Part shown: positions 7,334 through 16,685 of the stretch, in pieces
How the letters are laid out: each line of letters begins with the position of its first letter
Position numbering within the stretch: the first letter of the stretch is position 1
Source: Nostoc sp. S13
GTDB lineage: Bacteria; Cyanobacteriota; Cyanobacteriia; Cyanobacteriales; Nostocaceae
NCBI RefSeq assembly: GCF_029379315.1
Contig: NZ_JAQYWQ010000045.1
Location: 1 to 48,290, forward strand
Length of the DNA: 48,290 nt
Reading direction: 5' to 3'
Notes under the pieces: model-generated
Told to the model about the DNA's origin: nothing
Seen by the model: the letters and a program-made list of their open reading frames with translations, nothing else
The model's database searches: none
Program-made: the position numbers and the translations under genes

Positions 7334-9076
7334 CTATTTGCGGTCTTCGCGATTGGCAGCAACTGCTGGGTCGGGTTCTGCTCTTAACACTGAGTTTGGG
7401 CCACCAGATAAGATTGGATTGGGATCAGACAAAGGTACACCTTCGTTAGCGTTTTCCAAACCGTAGTCGTAGGGGCCGGTAGCCAGTACTGGAGTTTGAT
7501 CAAAATTCTCGATCGCTGGCGGTGAGGTTGTCATCCACTCTAAGGTCAGTGCCCTCCAGGGATTATTACCAGCTTTCTGGCCGTATAACCAACTCCAAAT
7601 CGCATTGATGATGAAGGGGAATGTCGAAACTGCTAGTATGTAAGCGCCATAAGTGCAGATTTCGTTGAGAAAGGTAAATTTGGGGTCATATTGGGCGATA
7701 CGACGGTTCATACCCATTAATCCCAGCTTGTGCATGGGTAAGAAGGTCATGTTGAGACCAACTATTGTTAAGGCAAAGTGAACTTTACCCCAAAATTCGT
7801 TCACCATTCGTCCCGTCATTTTCGGGAACCAGTGGTAAATCGCTGCATAAATGCCGAGAACACTACCACCAAACAGGACATAGTGCAAGTGTGCAACTAC
7901 AAAATAGGTGTCGTGAACGTGAATATCAAAAGGCACTGCTGCCAACATTACGCCACTGATCCCGCCAATCACAAAGGTGCCAACAAAGCCGATGGCGAAT
8001 AACATGGCGCTGTTAAGCTGGATTTTTCCACCCCACATGGTTGCTAACCAGCTGAAGATTTTAATTCCCGTGGGCACGGCAATGATCATGGTGGTGATCA
8101 TAAAGAACATCCGCAACCAACCGGGGATGCCACTGGTAAACATGTGGTGTGCCCAAACAATTAGCCCCAGAAAGCTAATGGCGAGAGAGGAATAAGCGAT
8201 CGCTTTATAGCCAAAAATCGGCTTGCGGGAATGCACGGGGATAATTTCCGAAATTGCCCCAAAAAAGGGCAAAATCATGATATATACGGCTGGGTGGGAG
8301 TAAAACCAGAACATATGCTGGTATACTACTGGGTCGCCACCGCCAGTCGGGTTAAAAAATGTTGTCCCGGCAATTAAGTCAAAGGAAAGCAGAATTAGAC
8401 CTGCTGCTAATACTGGCGTAGATACCAAAGTCAGTGCCGAGGTAGCAAACATTGCCCAGCAGAACAACGGCATTTGGTGAACCCCCATACCAGGGATACG
8501 CATCTTGAGCAATGTGACGAGGAAATTGATTGCCCCTAGAATCGATGACGTACCTAGTAGGAGGACGCTCATAATCCAAATTCCCTCACCTACTTGACCT
8601 GTTACCAAGCTCAGGGGAGGGTAGGAAGTCCAACCTGCATCCGGTGCATCGCCTACCACTAAACTAGTGATCAACAATAAACCCGCAGGGGGAATCATCC
8701 AAAAGGCGACAGCATTCAAGCGCGGAAATGCCATATCCTTTGCCCCAATCATCAAGGGGATCAAGAAGTTAGCAAAACCCGCACCAGCTGGCACGATCCA
8801 CAAGAAAATCATGATCGTGGCGTGCAGGGTAAATAAGCTGTTGTAGACTTCAGGGGTGACAAAATCGACTTCTGGGGTTCGCAGTTCTGTACGAACCAAG
8901 TCAGCCATCACGCCACCAATGCAGTAGAAAATGAACGTAGTGACTAGGTATTGAATCCCAATCACCTTATGGTCGGTGTTGAAGCCAAAGTAGTCTTGCC
9001 ATTTTCTGATCCCCGGTTCCTCAAGAAGGGCGGGGATATTGGCAGTTTCTTGCAACTGAGCTTGGGTCATAGTCAT
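7334..9076 (-). CDS. ctaD: Cytochrome c oxidase subunit I
   Basis: 580-residue catalytic subunit holding heme a, heme a3 and CuB. Twelve membrane helices are expected and about that many hydrophobic runs are seen. Heme and copper ligand regions include LFTLHATIMIFLW, the CuB His in YSHPAVYIMILPFFGA, WAHHMFTSG, and HDTYFVVAHLHYVLFGG. The helix VI motif reads YSHPAV, not GHPEV; by the established classification of heme-copper oxidases this is the A2 subtype, in which Tyr/Ser replace the D-channel glutamate. The start ATG (9074-9076) lies inside a heptamer array, and a second ATG follows two codons later (MTMTQAQ). Translation start is therefore uncertain by two residues. The gene lies between ctaC and ctaE. 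Confidence 0.97.
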   Translation of the reverse strand: MTMTQAQLQETANIPALLEEPGIRKWQDYFGFNTDHKVIGIQYLVTTFIFYCIGGVMADLVRTELRTPEVDFVTPEVYNSLFTLHATIMIFLWIVPAGAGFANFLIPLMIGAKDMAFPRLNAVAFWMIPPAGLLLITSLVVGDAPDAGWTSYPPLSLVTGQVGEGIWIMSVLLLGTSSILGAINFLVTLLKMRIPGMGVHQMPLFCWAMFATSALTLVSTPVLAAGLILLSFDLIAGTTFFNPTGGGDPVVYQHMFWFYSHPAVYIMILPFFGAISEIIPVHSRKPIFGYKAIAYSSLAISFLGLIVWAHHMFTSGIPGWLRMFFMITTMIIAVPTGIKIFSWLATMWGGKIQLNSAMLFAIGFVGTFVIGGISGVMLAAVPFDIHVHDTYFVVAHLHYVLFGGSVLGIYAAIYHWFPKMTGRMVNEFWGKVHFALTIVGLNMTFLPMHKLGLMGMNRRIAQYDPKFTFLNEICTYGAYILAVSTFPFIINAIWSWLYGQKAGNNPWRALTLEWMTTSPPAIENFDQTPVLATGPYDYGLENANEGVPLSDPNPILSGGPNSVLRAEPDPAVAANREDRK

Positions 9077-9100
9077 TAGTCATTAGTCATTAGTCATTAG
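9073..9100. repeat. Heptameric STRR across the ctaD start codon
   Basis: Four TCATTAG units (CTAATGA on the coding strand). The unit nearest the gene supplies the ctaD ATG; each upstream unit offers another ATG in a shifting frame, most followed by TAA within five codons. No purine-rich ribosome site separates array and gene. Confidence 0.9.
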
Positions 9101-9135
9101 TTATTTGTCATTGGATTTGACTAAATAACAATTGA

Positions 9136-10224
9136 CTAATGGTGAACTTGATGGAGGATTTCTGGCTGAATTCCCATGTCCTTGGTGTAAGGAGCGAGAA
9201 ATTCATTTGGGGATAGTTCGGCAGGGTTAACAGCAACGGCTTGATTTAGGGTTTGTTTGCTGGCAACTAGCTGTTCTTGCACCCATTTGTCAAAGGCTTC
9301 TTCTGTCTCAACAACTACTGGTGCTCTCATTGCTCCGTGATATGGGCCACAAAGTTCAGCACAGATCAAAGTATAATCGCCTGCTTTTTTGGGTGTGAAG
9401 CGAATCTCGCTTTGTCTACCAGGGATCGCATCTTGTTTCAGGCGGAACTCTGGCACCCAGAAGGCGTGAATGACATCGTTTGCTGTCATATTGATTTGCA
9501 CTTCTCGCCCGATGGGGACGTGCATTTCACCTGTAGTTATACCAGTTTCAGGATAGGTGAAAATCCAGGCATATTGTAGACCTGTGACGTTGACTCGCAA
9601 TTCTGGTGGTTTGCCTGCTTTTTCAGGACTGCCCCCAATTGTTGGAGCAACAATACCTACACCAGGGGCATTCCGCAGTTGGGGAATTTGGTCAGCATTG
9701 CGGACTTTTGCTGTACCTGGGTCTTGCATTGCCTCATCAGATTTTTCTTGATTGAGGTTGGGTTCGCTGCTGGGAGGAGTATCGCTTAAAGTTGCTGCGA
9801 GTGCGGTTCCATGCCCTGGCATTTTCATCGACTCCTGATTCATCGGTGCTTCATGGATAGCATGGGGATCAAAGCCACCGATTTCGTTGTACACATCAAA
9901 GCTGTAAACAGAAATACCAAGAACGATAATTGCTGGGATCGCTGTCCAGAGAATTTCTAGAGGTACATTGCCCTCAACTGGTGGGCCGTCTTCATTATCA
10001 CCTGCACGACGGCGATATTTAAATGCAGAGTAAATTAAAATACCTTCTACGAGCAGGAATATACCTGTAGAAACGATCATCATCGCGTTGAACAGACCAT
10101 CAACCAAGACGGCTTCATCAGTGGCTGCTGTTGGCAACAGACCGTGATTTTGACCGTACCAAAAGCTGACTAGCGTTAGCACGATGCCAATGAGTAATGT
10201 CCAGATTGAACTTGGAATCTTCAC
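9136..10224 (-). CDS. ctaC: Cytochrome c oxidase subunit II
   Basis: 362-residue CuA subunit that accepts electrons from cytochrome c6 or plastocyanin. Two N-terminal membrane helices are visible (about residues 6-24 and 44-66). A linker of about 90 residues follows, longer than in many homologues and rich in Pro, Asn and Ser. The cupredoxin domain has LQYAWIFTYPE, DVIHAFWVPEFRLKQDAIPG and the CuA motif CAELCGPYHGAM with Cys, Glu, Cys, His and Met ligands in place. It is the first gene of the leftward operon; its start is about 400 bases from the divergent ctaA gene. All CuA ligands being present argues for a working oxidase. Confidence 0.96.
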   Translation of the reverse strand: MKIPSSIWTLLIGIVLTLVSFWYGQNHGLLPTAATDEAVLVDGLFNAMMIVSTGIFLLVEGILIYSAFKYRRRAGDNEDGPPVEGNVPLEILWTAIPAIIVLGISVYSFDVYNEIGGFDPHAIHEAPMNQESMKMPGHGTALAATLSDTPPSSEPNLNQEKSDEAMQDPGTAKVRNADQIPQLRNAPGVGIVAPTIGGSPEKAGKPPELRVNVTGLQYAWIFTYPETGITTGEMHVPIGREVQINMTANDVIHAFWVPEFRLKQDAIPGRQSEIRFTPKKAGDYTLICAELCGPYHGAMRAPVVVETEEAFDKWVQEQLVASKQTLNQAVAVNPAELSPNEFLAPYTKDMGIQPEILHQVHH

Positions 10225-10628
10225 GGCTTACTTAATTGAATTTACTACGTTATCTTAAAGCTGCTCACTTACTAAGGTAGTCTAGGCTGTAAGGCATGGG
10301 AGACAAAGGTCTAAAAATTTTATTAATTTTTTTGAATATTTTACTAATTTTGACTACAAGGTGACTATCACATACTGCCAAAAGTAGATGGAAATCAGTA
10401 GAAAAATTTAAGGAAAAATTTAGGATGCTTAAATTAATTGTCATTAATCAATTTTTCACATCTTGAAAAATACCTAAAGCTTCAGGCAAAACCTTGCTGG
10501 AATGATTCAAAGTATAAGTGAGTGCTAATCTATAAACCTTTAGCCTATACGCTAGGGTGGAGATAGGACGCTAAAAGAAAATTGAAAATTTTAACAGATC
10601 CACCAAGAGCGGGCAGAAGGTATCATTC
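10225..10628. promoter_or_regulatory. Divergent control region between ctaC and ctaA
   Basis: 404 bases between the starts of the leftward oxidase genes and the rightward heme A genes. It must hold both promoters. It is AT-rich; I could not identify -35/-10 pairs or a regulator box with confidence. Shared control of enzyme and cofactor genes is an inference from the layout. Confidence 0.55.
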
Positions 10629-11543
10629 ATGAGCGAATTTGTCCTACAACAACAAAATGCATCAGCAGTTGAGCAGCAAAAGCCCAAGGAAATGATTCGG
10701 CGCTTGGTGTGGAAAATCTGCATAGCCACCTTAATTTTGATGGCAATAGGCAGTGCCACCCGCGTAATGAATGCTGGACTTGCTTGCCCAGACTGGCCCT
10801 TATGCTATGGCGAACTTGTGCCAGCCAAGCAAATGAATCTCCAGGTGTTCTTGGAGTGGTTTCACAGATTGGATGCAGCTTTAATTGGTGTAAGCGCGAT
10901 CGCACTCTTCGGTTTATCCTGGTGGCATCGTCGTTTCTTACCCTCTTGGCTACCTTGGGCATCCACATTCGCTCTGTTTTTAATCGTCTTCCAAGGCATT
11001 TTGGGGGGACTCACCGTCACCGAACTGTTGCGGTTTGATATCGTTACCGCCCACTTAGGAACGGCGCTGTTGTTTTTTACCACCCTTTTGATTATCGGCA
11101 CGGCACTCACACCCTATCAGGGGACTGGAACCGTTGGTAAGTTGCCTTGGGTAGGTTTAACTGCGGCTGTTCTGGTTTACCTGCAAAGTCTGCTAGGTGC
11201 TTTGGTAGGCTCTCGCTGGGCGCTACACCAATGCCTCGCCGGTTCTCAACTTTGTACTGTCATGTACAGCCATATTGCTGGTTTGGTGCCGCCAACAGTG
11301 GCAACTTTGGCAATGGTATTTATCTGTTGGCGGACACCAGCACTACATCCAGCTTTGCGGCGACTGGCAAATTTGGCTGGTGGGTTGTTGATCTTACAAA
11401 TCTTGTTGGGAGTCGCAACTTTCAAATTACATCTCCAAGTCGAGCCTCTCACCGTCTCTCACCAAGCTATAGGAGCTACTTTGCTGGGTACTTTGGTGGC
11501 TTTCACAGTTCTCGCACTGCGTGACTCAGTGAGTACTGAGTAG
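10629..11543 (+). CDS. ctaA: Heme A synthase (COX15/CtaA family)
   Basis: 304-residue integral membrane enzyme that oxidises the C8 methyl of heme O to the formyl group of heme A. Eight membrane helices are apparent. Family marks are GSATRVMNAGLACPDWPLCYG (about 40-60), FHRLDAALIGV, GGLTVTELLRFDIVTAHLGTA with a heme-ligand His, a loop QCLAGSQLC with paired Cys, and SHQAIGATLLGT near the C-terminus. The ATG at 10629 is followed by a hydrophilic tail before helix 1. It is divergent from ctaC and followed by ctaB after a 219-base spacer of G-rich repeats. Its product heme A is needed by CtaD next door. Confidence 0.95.
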   Translation: MSEFVLQQQNASAVEQQKPKEMIRRLVWKICIATLILMAIGSATRVMNAGLACPDWPLCYGELVPAKQMNLQVFLEWFHRLDAALIGVSAIALFGLSWWHRRFLPSWLPWASTFALFLIVFQGILGGLTVTELLRFDIVTAHLGTALLFFTTLLIIGTALTPYQGTGTVGKLPWVGLTAAVLVYLQSLLGALVGSRWALHQCLAGSQLCTVMYSHIAGLVPPTVATLAMVFICWRTPALHPALRRLANLAGGLLILQILLGVATFKLHLQVEPLTVSHQAIGATLLGTLVAFTVLALRDSVSTE

Positions 11544-11646
11544 GGAGTGGGGAGTAGGGGAGATGAGAGAGCAGGGGGAGCAGGGGGAGCAGGGGAGCGG
11601 AGGGAGCAGGGGGAGAATTCCTAATTCCTAACTCCCCACTCCCCAA
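11541..11646. repeat. Purine-rich STRR tract with inverted end
   Basis: Units related to GGGGAGCA and GGGAGTG run from the ctaA stop to about 11615, followed by CTCCCCACTCCCC, which can pair with GGGGAGTGGGG-like units at the left. The tract separates ctaA from ctaB and could form a strong hairpin in a joint transcript. Confidence 0.8.
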
Positions 11647-11762
11647 CGGCGAGTATTGCGACCCACGCAGGTGCAGAAAATCTGTGTTTTCGTTTGCCTG
11701 AAAGAGCCAGCTTGAGCGGGGGCTGTATATAAGTTGTTGAAAAATAAGGAACCAGAGCCAAA

Positions 11763-12707
11763 ATGATTGAGACTAATGTCTCTCGCCACCACGAAACATT
11801 TTTACAGGTAATTCAAAGTTATTACCAGCTAACGAAGCCTCGGATTATTCCGTTGCTTTTGATTACTACGGCTGGGAGTATGTGGATTGCTGCTAAGGGA
11901 GAAGTAGACCCATTACTGTTGCTAGTAACTCTCACTGGTGGCACTTTGGCAGCTGCAAGCGCCCAGACGATTAACTGTGTCTATGACCGGGATATTGATT
12001 ATGACATGGAGCGGACGCGCCATCGTCCGATGCCTTCCGGTAAGGTGCAGCCGCGCGATGCTCTAATTTTTGCGATCGCACTGGCGACGATTTCCTTTAC
12101 ACTCCTAGCAGTATTTGCCAACCTGTTAGCCGCCCTGCTAGCTTTCTCTGGTATCGTCTTTTATATTTTGGTTTATACCCACTGGCTGAAACGCCACACC
12201 ACCCAGAATATCGTTGTTGGTGGGGCGGCTGGGGCAATTCCGGCTTTAGTGGGTTGGGCTGCGGTCACAGGCACATTAAGCTGGTCAGCATGGCTGATTT
12301 TTGCGATCGTCTTTTTATGGACACCGCCCCATTTCTGGGCGTTAGCTCTGATGATTAAAGATGACTACGCAAAAGTTGGGATACCAATGTTACCTGTGAT
12401 TGAAGGTACTACGGCAACCGTGAAGCAGATTTGGTACTATACCCTGCTTACCGTAGTTGCAACGGTGTTATTGGTTTATCCCTTGGGAGCAAGTGGAATT
12501 CTTTATGCTGCGATCGCCCTAAGTCTGGGAGGATTATTTATCTACAAATCTTGGCGTTTGTTGCAAAATCCAGAGGATCGCGCTGTCGCTAGAGAGTTGT
12601 TTCTTTATTCCATTTCCTACATGATGCTGTTGTGTCTGGGGATGGTAGTGGATAGCCTTCCCGTTACCCATCATTTGATTAGTGCAGCGATCAAGCTAAT
12701 TGCTTAA
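11763..12707 (+). CDS. ctaB: Protoheme IX farnesyltransferase (heme O synthase)
   Basis: 314-residue UbiA-superfamily prenyltransferase that adds a farnesyl group to heme B, making heme O, the substrate of CtaA. The two Asp-rich motifs are present: [19 protein letters not shown] (first DxxxD region, about residues 79-97) and a second at [14 protein letters not shown]. Eight to nine membrane helices can be drawn, and YQLTKPRI near the N-terminus and [10 protein letters not shown] are typical. The ATG at 11763 follows AAGGAACCAG, an acceptable ribosome site. It completes the heme A pathway next to the oxidase genes, with a hairpin after its stop. Confidence 0.96.
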   Translation: MIETNVSRHHETFLQVIQSYYQLTKPRIIPLLLITTAGSMWIAAKGEVDPLLLLVTLTGGTLAAASAQTINCVYDRDIDYDMERTRHRPMPSGKVQPRDALIFAIALATISFTLLAVFANLLAALLAFSGIVFYILVYTHWLKRHTTQNIVVGGAAGAIPALVGWAAVTGTLSWSAWLIFAIVFLWTPPHFWALALMIKDDYAKVGIPMLPVIEGTTATVKQIWYYTLLTVVATVLLVYPLGASGILYAAIALSLGGLFIYKSWRLLQNPEDRAVARELFLYSISYMMLLCLGMVVDSLPVTHHLISAAIKLIA

Positions 12708-12717
12708 GGTATGGATG

Positions 12718-12757
12718 AAAATGCGATCGCGTTCAGAAAAAGGCGCGATCGTATTTT
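12718..12757 (+). terminator. Hairpin after ctaB
   Basis: AAAATGCGATCGCG (12718-12731) pairs with CGCGATCGTATTTT (12744-12757) with one G-T pair; both arms contain HIP1-like sequence. An AT-rich stretch follows. Likely transcription end for ctaAB. Confidence 0.65.
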
Positions 12758-12925
12758 CAGAGATTTAAAAAATTAAAATTTTTATTAATGACAGTTATTA
12801 TAATCCGACATTTTCTGACCAGAAGTACAAATTGAGTTAAGTGTTGAAATATTTGTTTAATATACTAATTTAGAGTAGAGGTGCTACTAATGGGGAGATG
12901 GAGTCTTGAGCAGCTAAGTTAATGT

Positions 12926-14566
12926 CTACCGCAACCGTTCAATTCTTTGTAAACCTTTCACCGCTTCCATATCTTGCCCTGAAGCCGCAGCTAATACCCG
13001 AATCCATAATTGCTCTGCTAAATCTAAATTCCTGTTTACTTCTGCTTGGTAAGCATCATTTTTCAACGTGGCAATATCCGCTAGAGTTGCATATCGTGGC
13101 ATAAGTATTAGGTGGTATTTATTCACAGGTTCAGCAATAACATAAGGCGTTTGCCTTGTATTTTTATACTGGCGAACCAGTTCAGGCACGCGAAACTTGA
13201 GATATTGATCCAATCGTTCAACAGTAGCGCATTTACCTTGAATTCCTAACCCTTCTAGTAATGCCCTGGTAAAAGCACCTTGTTGTAAAGCATCAATTTC
13301 ATAAGAATACTCCTGGGGAGTAGAAGAAAAAATGCTAATAATTTCTTGTTGACGTGCTTCTTGGGCGGTTTGTCGCCCAATTCTTTCACCTGTTTTTTTG
13401 TCTTCATTGCGAGAAGCATCCACAATCAAGACAATGTTATCAGCACCACAGCGACGCAGGCGTTCAGCGACAAAGTTAATAGCAATTGCCGTGTTTTCAA
13501 TATCCTCTGGATCGCCATCACAGGGCATGAGATAATCACGGTCAGCATATCTTGTCCCATGACCACTGAAGAAAAACCAGAAATTATCCCCTGCTCCCAT
13601 AAAGGGATTCTCAAATAACTGCCGCAAGACTCGCAGCAAGTTAGTGCGAGTTGTACGAGTCGATTTTCCATTAATATCAGGGGAGTCATCAGAGAATAAG
13701 AAAATCCGTTCAAATCCTGCTTCATTGCCCAGAAACTCCTGCATTAACTGTGCATCCCGCTTGGCATAATTTAGCGGTAGCATATAATCATACTGGTTAA
13801 TTCCGATCACGATCGCCCAGTTCTTAGTACCAGATGCGGTAGCCGCAGGCAATTCAGATGAAATATATAAGGCAGGATTTTTTAGGGGAACACTCAAGGT
13901 CACATCAGCAACTTTTACTTGGTATCCTTGTTTAGATAATTTACTAAATTCAATTGTTGCAACATCTTGATTACCACGGACAAAGTTTGTCATACCACGA
14001 GCATAAATTAGTAGAGGTTGGAATTCTACTAGTGGCTCTGCAAAGGTATCTATAATTGATGCCATGCGAACCCACTCTGCTTTTTCCTCCAATTTCAACT
14101 TTGAAAGAATTAATGCTAATTCACGCGCTGCCTCACTCGGTCGTGTATACGCTAATGCCGTCCACATCTGTGCCTGAGCAAAATCACGAATATCAGGATC
14201 GTGGCTCTCTATTTGCTGCCGCACATAGGTGAGTAAAAAATCAGATAATTCATTAATCCGCTTTTCGCCAAAACGGGGATTTTCTTTTAATTCTCTCAAC
14301 AGGACATTTCGTACTGCTGTATCCATTTCATAGAGTTCATGACCTACCTCATCACAAAGGCTAGAAAGTAGTAAATCAGCCACAGCCAACCAGGGTATTT
14401 TCAACTCTTGCTTCTGAATATCTCCTTGAAAATTTGCCCACAGCCGATAAAGTAAATCTGGGGTAAGGGCTAACGGAAAAGCAGCATGGTAAGCTAGATA
14501 GAGGTGCGCTTCTCCAAAGCGTTGACCAAAAGACTCAATTCGACGACTAGCAACTTTTGGCTTCAT
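12926..14566 (-). CDS. Caspase-fold protein, catalytic Cys replaced by Ser, with conflict-system N-terminal domain
   Basis: 546 residues, last gene of the leftward MoxR-vWA cluster. Residues about 1-230 form a helical domain (QRFGEAHLYLAYHAAFPLAL, LYRLWANF, VADLLLSSLCDEVG) that I associate with cyanobacterial proteins in MoxR-vWA loci, where it is joined to variable effectors. Residues about 245-485 are a C14/caspase domain: WAIVIGINQYDY, KRDAQLMQEFL, the His box WFFFSGHGTRYADRDYLMP (His336), and the expected Cys box reading IVDASRNED with Ser385 where DACR or DCC is normal. A C-terminal helical tail resembles a TPR hairpin. Serine at this position predicts a pseudo-protease, or very unusual serine chemistry. 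It starts 35 bases after the vWA gene and is probably co-transcribed. Fold assignment is confident; activity is not. Confidence 0.85.
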   Translation of the reverse strand: MKPKVASRRIESFGQRFGEAHLYLAYHAAFPLALTPDLLYRLWANFQGDIQKQELKIPWLAVADLLLSSLCDEVGHELYEMDTAVRNVLLRELKENPRFGEKRINELSDFLLTYVRQQIESHDPDIRDFAQAQMWTALAYTRPSEAARELALILSKLKLEEKAEWVRMASIIDTFAEPLVEFQPLLIYARGMTNFVRGNQDVATIEFSKLSKQGYQVKVADVTLSVPLKNPALYISSELPAATASGTKNWAIVIGINQYDYMLPLNYAKRDAQLMQEFLGNEAGFERIFLFSDDSPDINGKSTRTTRTNLLRVLRQLFENPFMGAGDNFWFFFSGHGTRYADRDYLMPCDGDPEDIENTAIAINFVAERLRRCGADNIVLIVDASRNEDKKTGERIGRQTAQEARQQEIISIFSSTPQEYSYEIDALQQGAFTRALLEGLGIQGKCATVERLDQYLKFRVPELVRQYKNTRQTPYVIAEPVNKYHLILMPRYATLADIATLKNDAYQAEVNRNLDLAEQLWIRVLAAASGQDMEAVKGLQRIERLR

Positions 14567-14601
14567 ACTCTCTACCCTTGAAATACTCCCAGTTAGATTT
14601 A

Positions 14602-15732
14602 TTACAGCCAGTATCTTGATTGTGCATTGATCCCCCGACCCCGCAGCACATCGATCGCACCATCAAAACCCTGTCGGCTAACTTCAAACATCGGCACTAA
14701 ACGCGCAATTTCTCCTGCGGTTGTGCCAAACCAGCGCTCTGTTGCCATTGGATTCAGCCATGCGATATAACGCGATCGCTGTTTCAATTCGTCTAAAAAT
14801 TTTTGGGTTAATTCTAGCCGTTCCAAACTAAAACCGCCCCGTGCTGCTCCCCCATCACTAAAAATTAATACAGCAGAACGCTCTGGGCGCAACTGAGCTA
14901 GAAAATCTGTAACAGGTTCGACTTTTTGGCGCGTCTGGTCATGGTAAAGATACTTAGTTGGGCAATTGTGAAAGTAGTAAATACTAGCTTTTCCTAAGCG
15001 TCCGCCTCGTAATGCTGTCTGGGCTAATCGCTGGGATAGTGCGTGAAAGGGAACCATCGACCCCTTGTGGTCAATCAGCAACAGCAGTTCAGTTCTATTC
15101 ACCCGACTGGGCATCAGTACAGGCTCTAGCAAAACTCCCTGCTGTACCACTTGCTCAATAGTTGCCTCTATGTCTAACTCTGTGGGCAAACCTTGGCGTA
15201 CCATTCGGCGTAAATGCCGCCAGCTTTGTTTCATCTGCCGCCGCGTCACTGGAAAATACTCATCGGTTTCAGTAAAGCGATTAACAGTAATTTCCTCATT
15301 GTTTTGAGTAGTAATCTGTACTGCTTCAGCCACTTGCATCTCATCCTGTACTTCCATCAATTCCGATGAAACGGGTACAGTGGTGGGTGTTGTGTTGAGC
15401 AAATCAGGTGAATAATTACCCTGACTTTCTACCGCTTCTTGCATTCTGGAAGACGTCTTCTCTTCTTCTTTCCTAACGAAAGGCTTTACAGGATGAGATT
15501 CTGTTATTACCTGCTGAAAGTGATAGTTAAACACATGTTCTTCATCCTGGGATTTTACCCACAAGGTACGGCACAGTTCTGCTAACGCCTCTTGGTCAGT
15601 CGTGCCAAAGCCTTCCTGTAAAGCTGTCAGAACAAGGCGGTATTCATTGATACCCAATGGCAAACCTGCCTCGCGCAGTTGTGTAAAAAGCTCAAGCAGT
15701 GGTAGTTCTTCATGGAGAGCTTCTATCTTCAT
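14602..15732 (-). CDS. vWA-domain protein of a MoxR-vWA system
   Basis: 376 residues. An N-terminal helical domain (about 1-75, LLELFTQLREAGLPLGINEY) is followed by an acidic linker and a von Willebrand A domain from about residue 215. The metal site (MIDAS) starts DHKGSM (Asp221) instead of D-x-S-x-S, so one Ser is missing; the later acidic motif FSDGG is kept. It therefore may bind metal weakly. The ATG overlaps the MoxR stop by four bases (ATGA), which indicates translational coupling. In related systems MoxR ATPases remodel vWA partners, which then engage an effector. The caspase-fold gene follows at once. Confidence 0.87.
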   Translation of the reverse strand: MKIEALHEELPLLELFTQLREAGLPLGINEYRLVLTALQEGFGTTDQEALAELCRTLWVKSQDEEHVFNYHFQQVITESHPVKPFVRKEEEKTSSRMQEAVESQGNYSPDLLNTTPTTVPVSSELMEVQDEMQVAEAVQITTQNNEEITVNRFTETDEYFPVTRRQMKQSWRHLRRMVRQGLPTELDIEATIEQVVQQGVLLEPVLMPSRVNRTELLLLIDHKGSMVPFHALSQRLAQTALRGGRLGKASIYYFHNCPTKYLYHDQTRQKVEPVTDFLAQLRPERSAVLIFSDGGAARGGFSLERLELTQKFLDELKQRSRYIAWLNPMATERWFGTTAGEIARLVPMFEVSRQGFDGAIDVLRGRGINAQSRYWL

Positions 15733-16685
15733 GCTTCTGGCTGCGATCGCATCTGTTCACCATAGCGGCGGTAATCATCCCAACTCTTCAGCAACACCCC
15801 AGGATACAGAAGTTCTGTTTTTAACTTGCTGAGAATTTGATCATCTTGATGATAACTAAGAATCCGCACCCAATCCATCAGTTCGCTGGTAGTGACCTTT
15901 TTGCCTGCTTCGCCCTTGTCTCGCCGCATCTCTTCGCGCAGTTCCAAAAAGCGATCAATAATTGTGTCCACTAATTCCAAAGGCGAAACTGTAAACCGAG
16001 TCTTAACAATATCGATTAATTGCTGACGTTCAGGGAATTTGACATAGTGAAATAAACAACGACGTAAGAAAGCATCAGGCAAGTCTTTCTCATCATTACT
16101 AGTGATAAAAACAATTGGTGTTACTTTCGCCTGAATTTTCTTAAGCGGACTGTTTTGTTTTACTTCTGTGACTTCAAACCTTTGCTCATCAAGCTCTAAC
16201 AGCAGGTCGTTAGGAAAGTCAATATCAGCTTTATCTATTTCATCAATTAAAACCACAGTCTGCTGTTCATTGCGAAAGGCACGTCCTAACGGGCCCCACT
16301 CTACGTAAGCATCCGCATTTTTAGCTTGCACTGCGGCTTCTTCATCTATTTTAGAGGCAGCAAGTTGGGCATCTCGCAACCTGCCAACGGCATCATAGGT
16401 GTAAAGACCATCCCGCGCTCGACTGGTAGATTTGATGTACCAAGGTTCATAAGGTAAACCCAACTCATAAGCCACTGCACGAGCTAATTTTGTCTTGCCG
16501 CATCCTGGTTCTCCCTTCAAGAGTAAGGGACGTTCGAGAGCGATCGCTAAATTTACAGCCTCTACTAATTTCTCACTAGGCAGGTAGGGATACAAGATTT
16601 GCCCCGTCTCCGGGTCTTGCTCTCCCGGCTGGGGTTGAACCTTACCTATATATTTCAGCCGCTTTCCGTCTAAAGTTCTAACCAC
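15729..16685 (-). CDS. MoxR-family AAA+ ATPase
   Basis: 318-residue AAA+ ATPase of the MoxR/ChlI-like clade. Intact motifs: Walker A GEPGCGKT (residues 58-65), Walker B VVLIDEIDKAD (144-154), sensor 1 FITSND (193-198) and an Arg finger region FLRRC (206-210). The lid continues to SELMDWVRILSYH. The start is GTG at 16685, inside the end of the upstream gene (16-base overlap), chosen because AGGAGG lies about ten bases ahead of it. It is the only protein of the cluster with a complete NTPase site, so it is probably the energy source of the system. Partner: the vWA protein encoded immediately downstream. Confidence 0.92.
   Translation of the reverse strand: MVRTLDGKRLKYIGKVQPQPGEQDPETGQILYPYLPSEKLVEAVNLAIALERPLLLKGEPGCGKTKLARAVAYELGLPYEPWYIKSTSRARDGLYTYDAVGRLRDAQLAASKIDEEAAVQAKNADAYVEWGPLGRAFRNEQQTVVLIDEIDKADIDFPNDLLLELDEQRFEVTEVKQNSPLKKIQAKVTPIVFITSNDEKDLPDAFLRRCLFHYVKFPERQQLIDIVKTRFTVSPLELVDTIIDRFLELREEMRRDKGEAGKKVTTSELMDWVRILSYHQDDQILSKLKTELLYPGVLLKSWDDYRRYGEQMRSQPEA

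Noticed and set aside
10627..10968. Open frame on the minus strand inside ctaA
   Set aside because: It lies wholly within a strong gene on the other strand, has no family features and is a by-product of the codon pattern.
6556..12707. Cytochrome oxidase locus as a novel system
   Set aside because: All five genes are standard for an aa3-type oxidase with its heme A pathway; only the repeat insertions are unusual.
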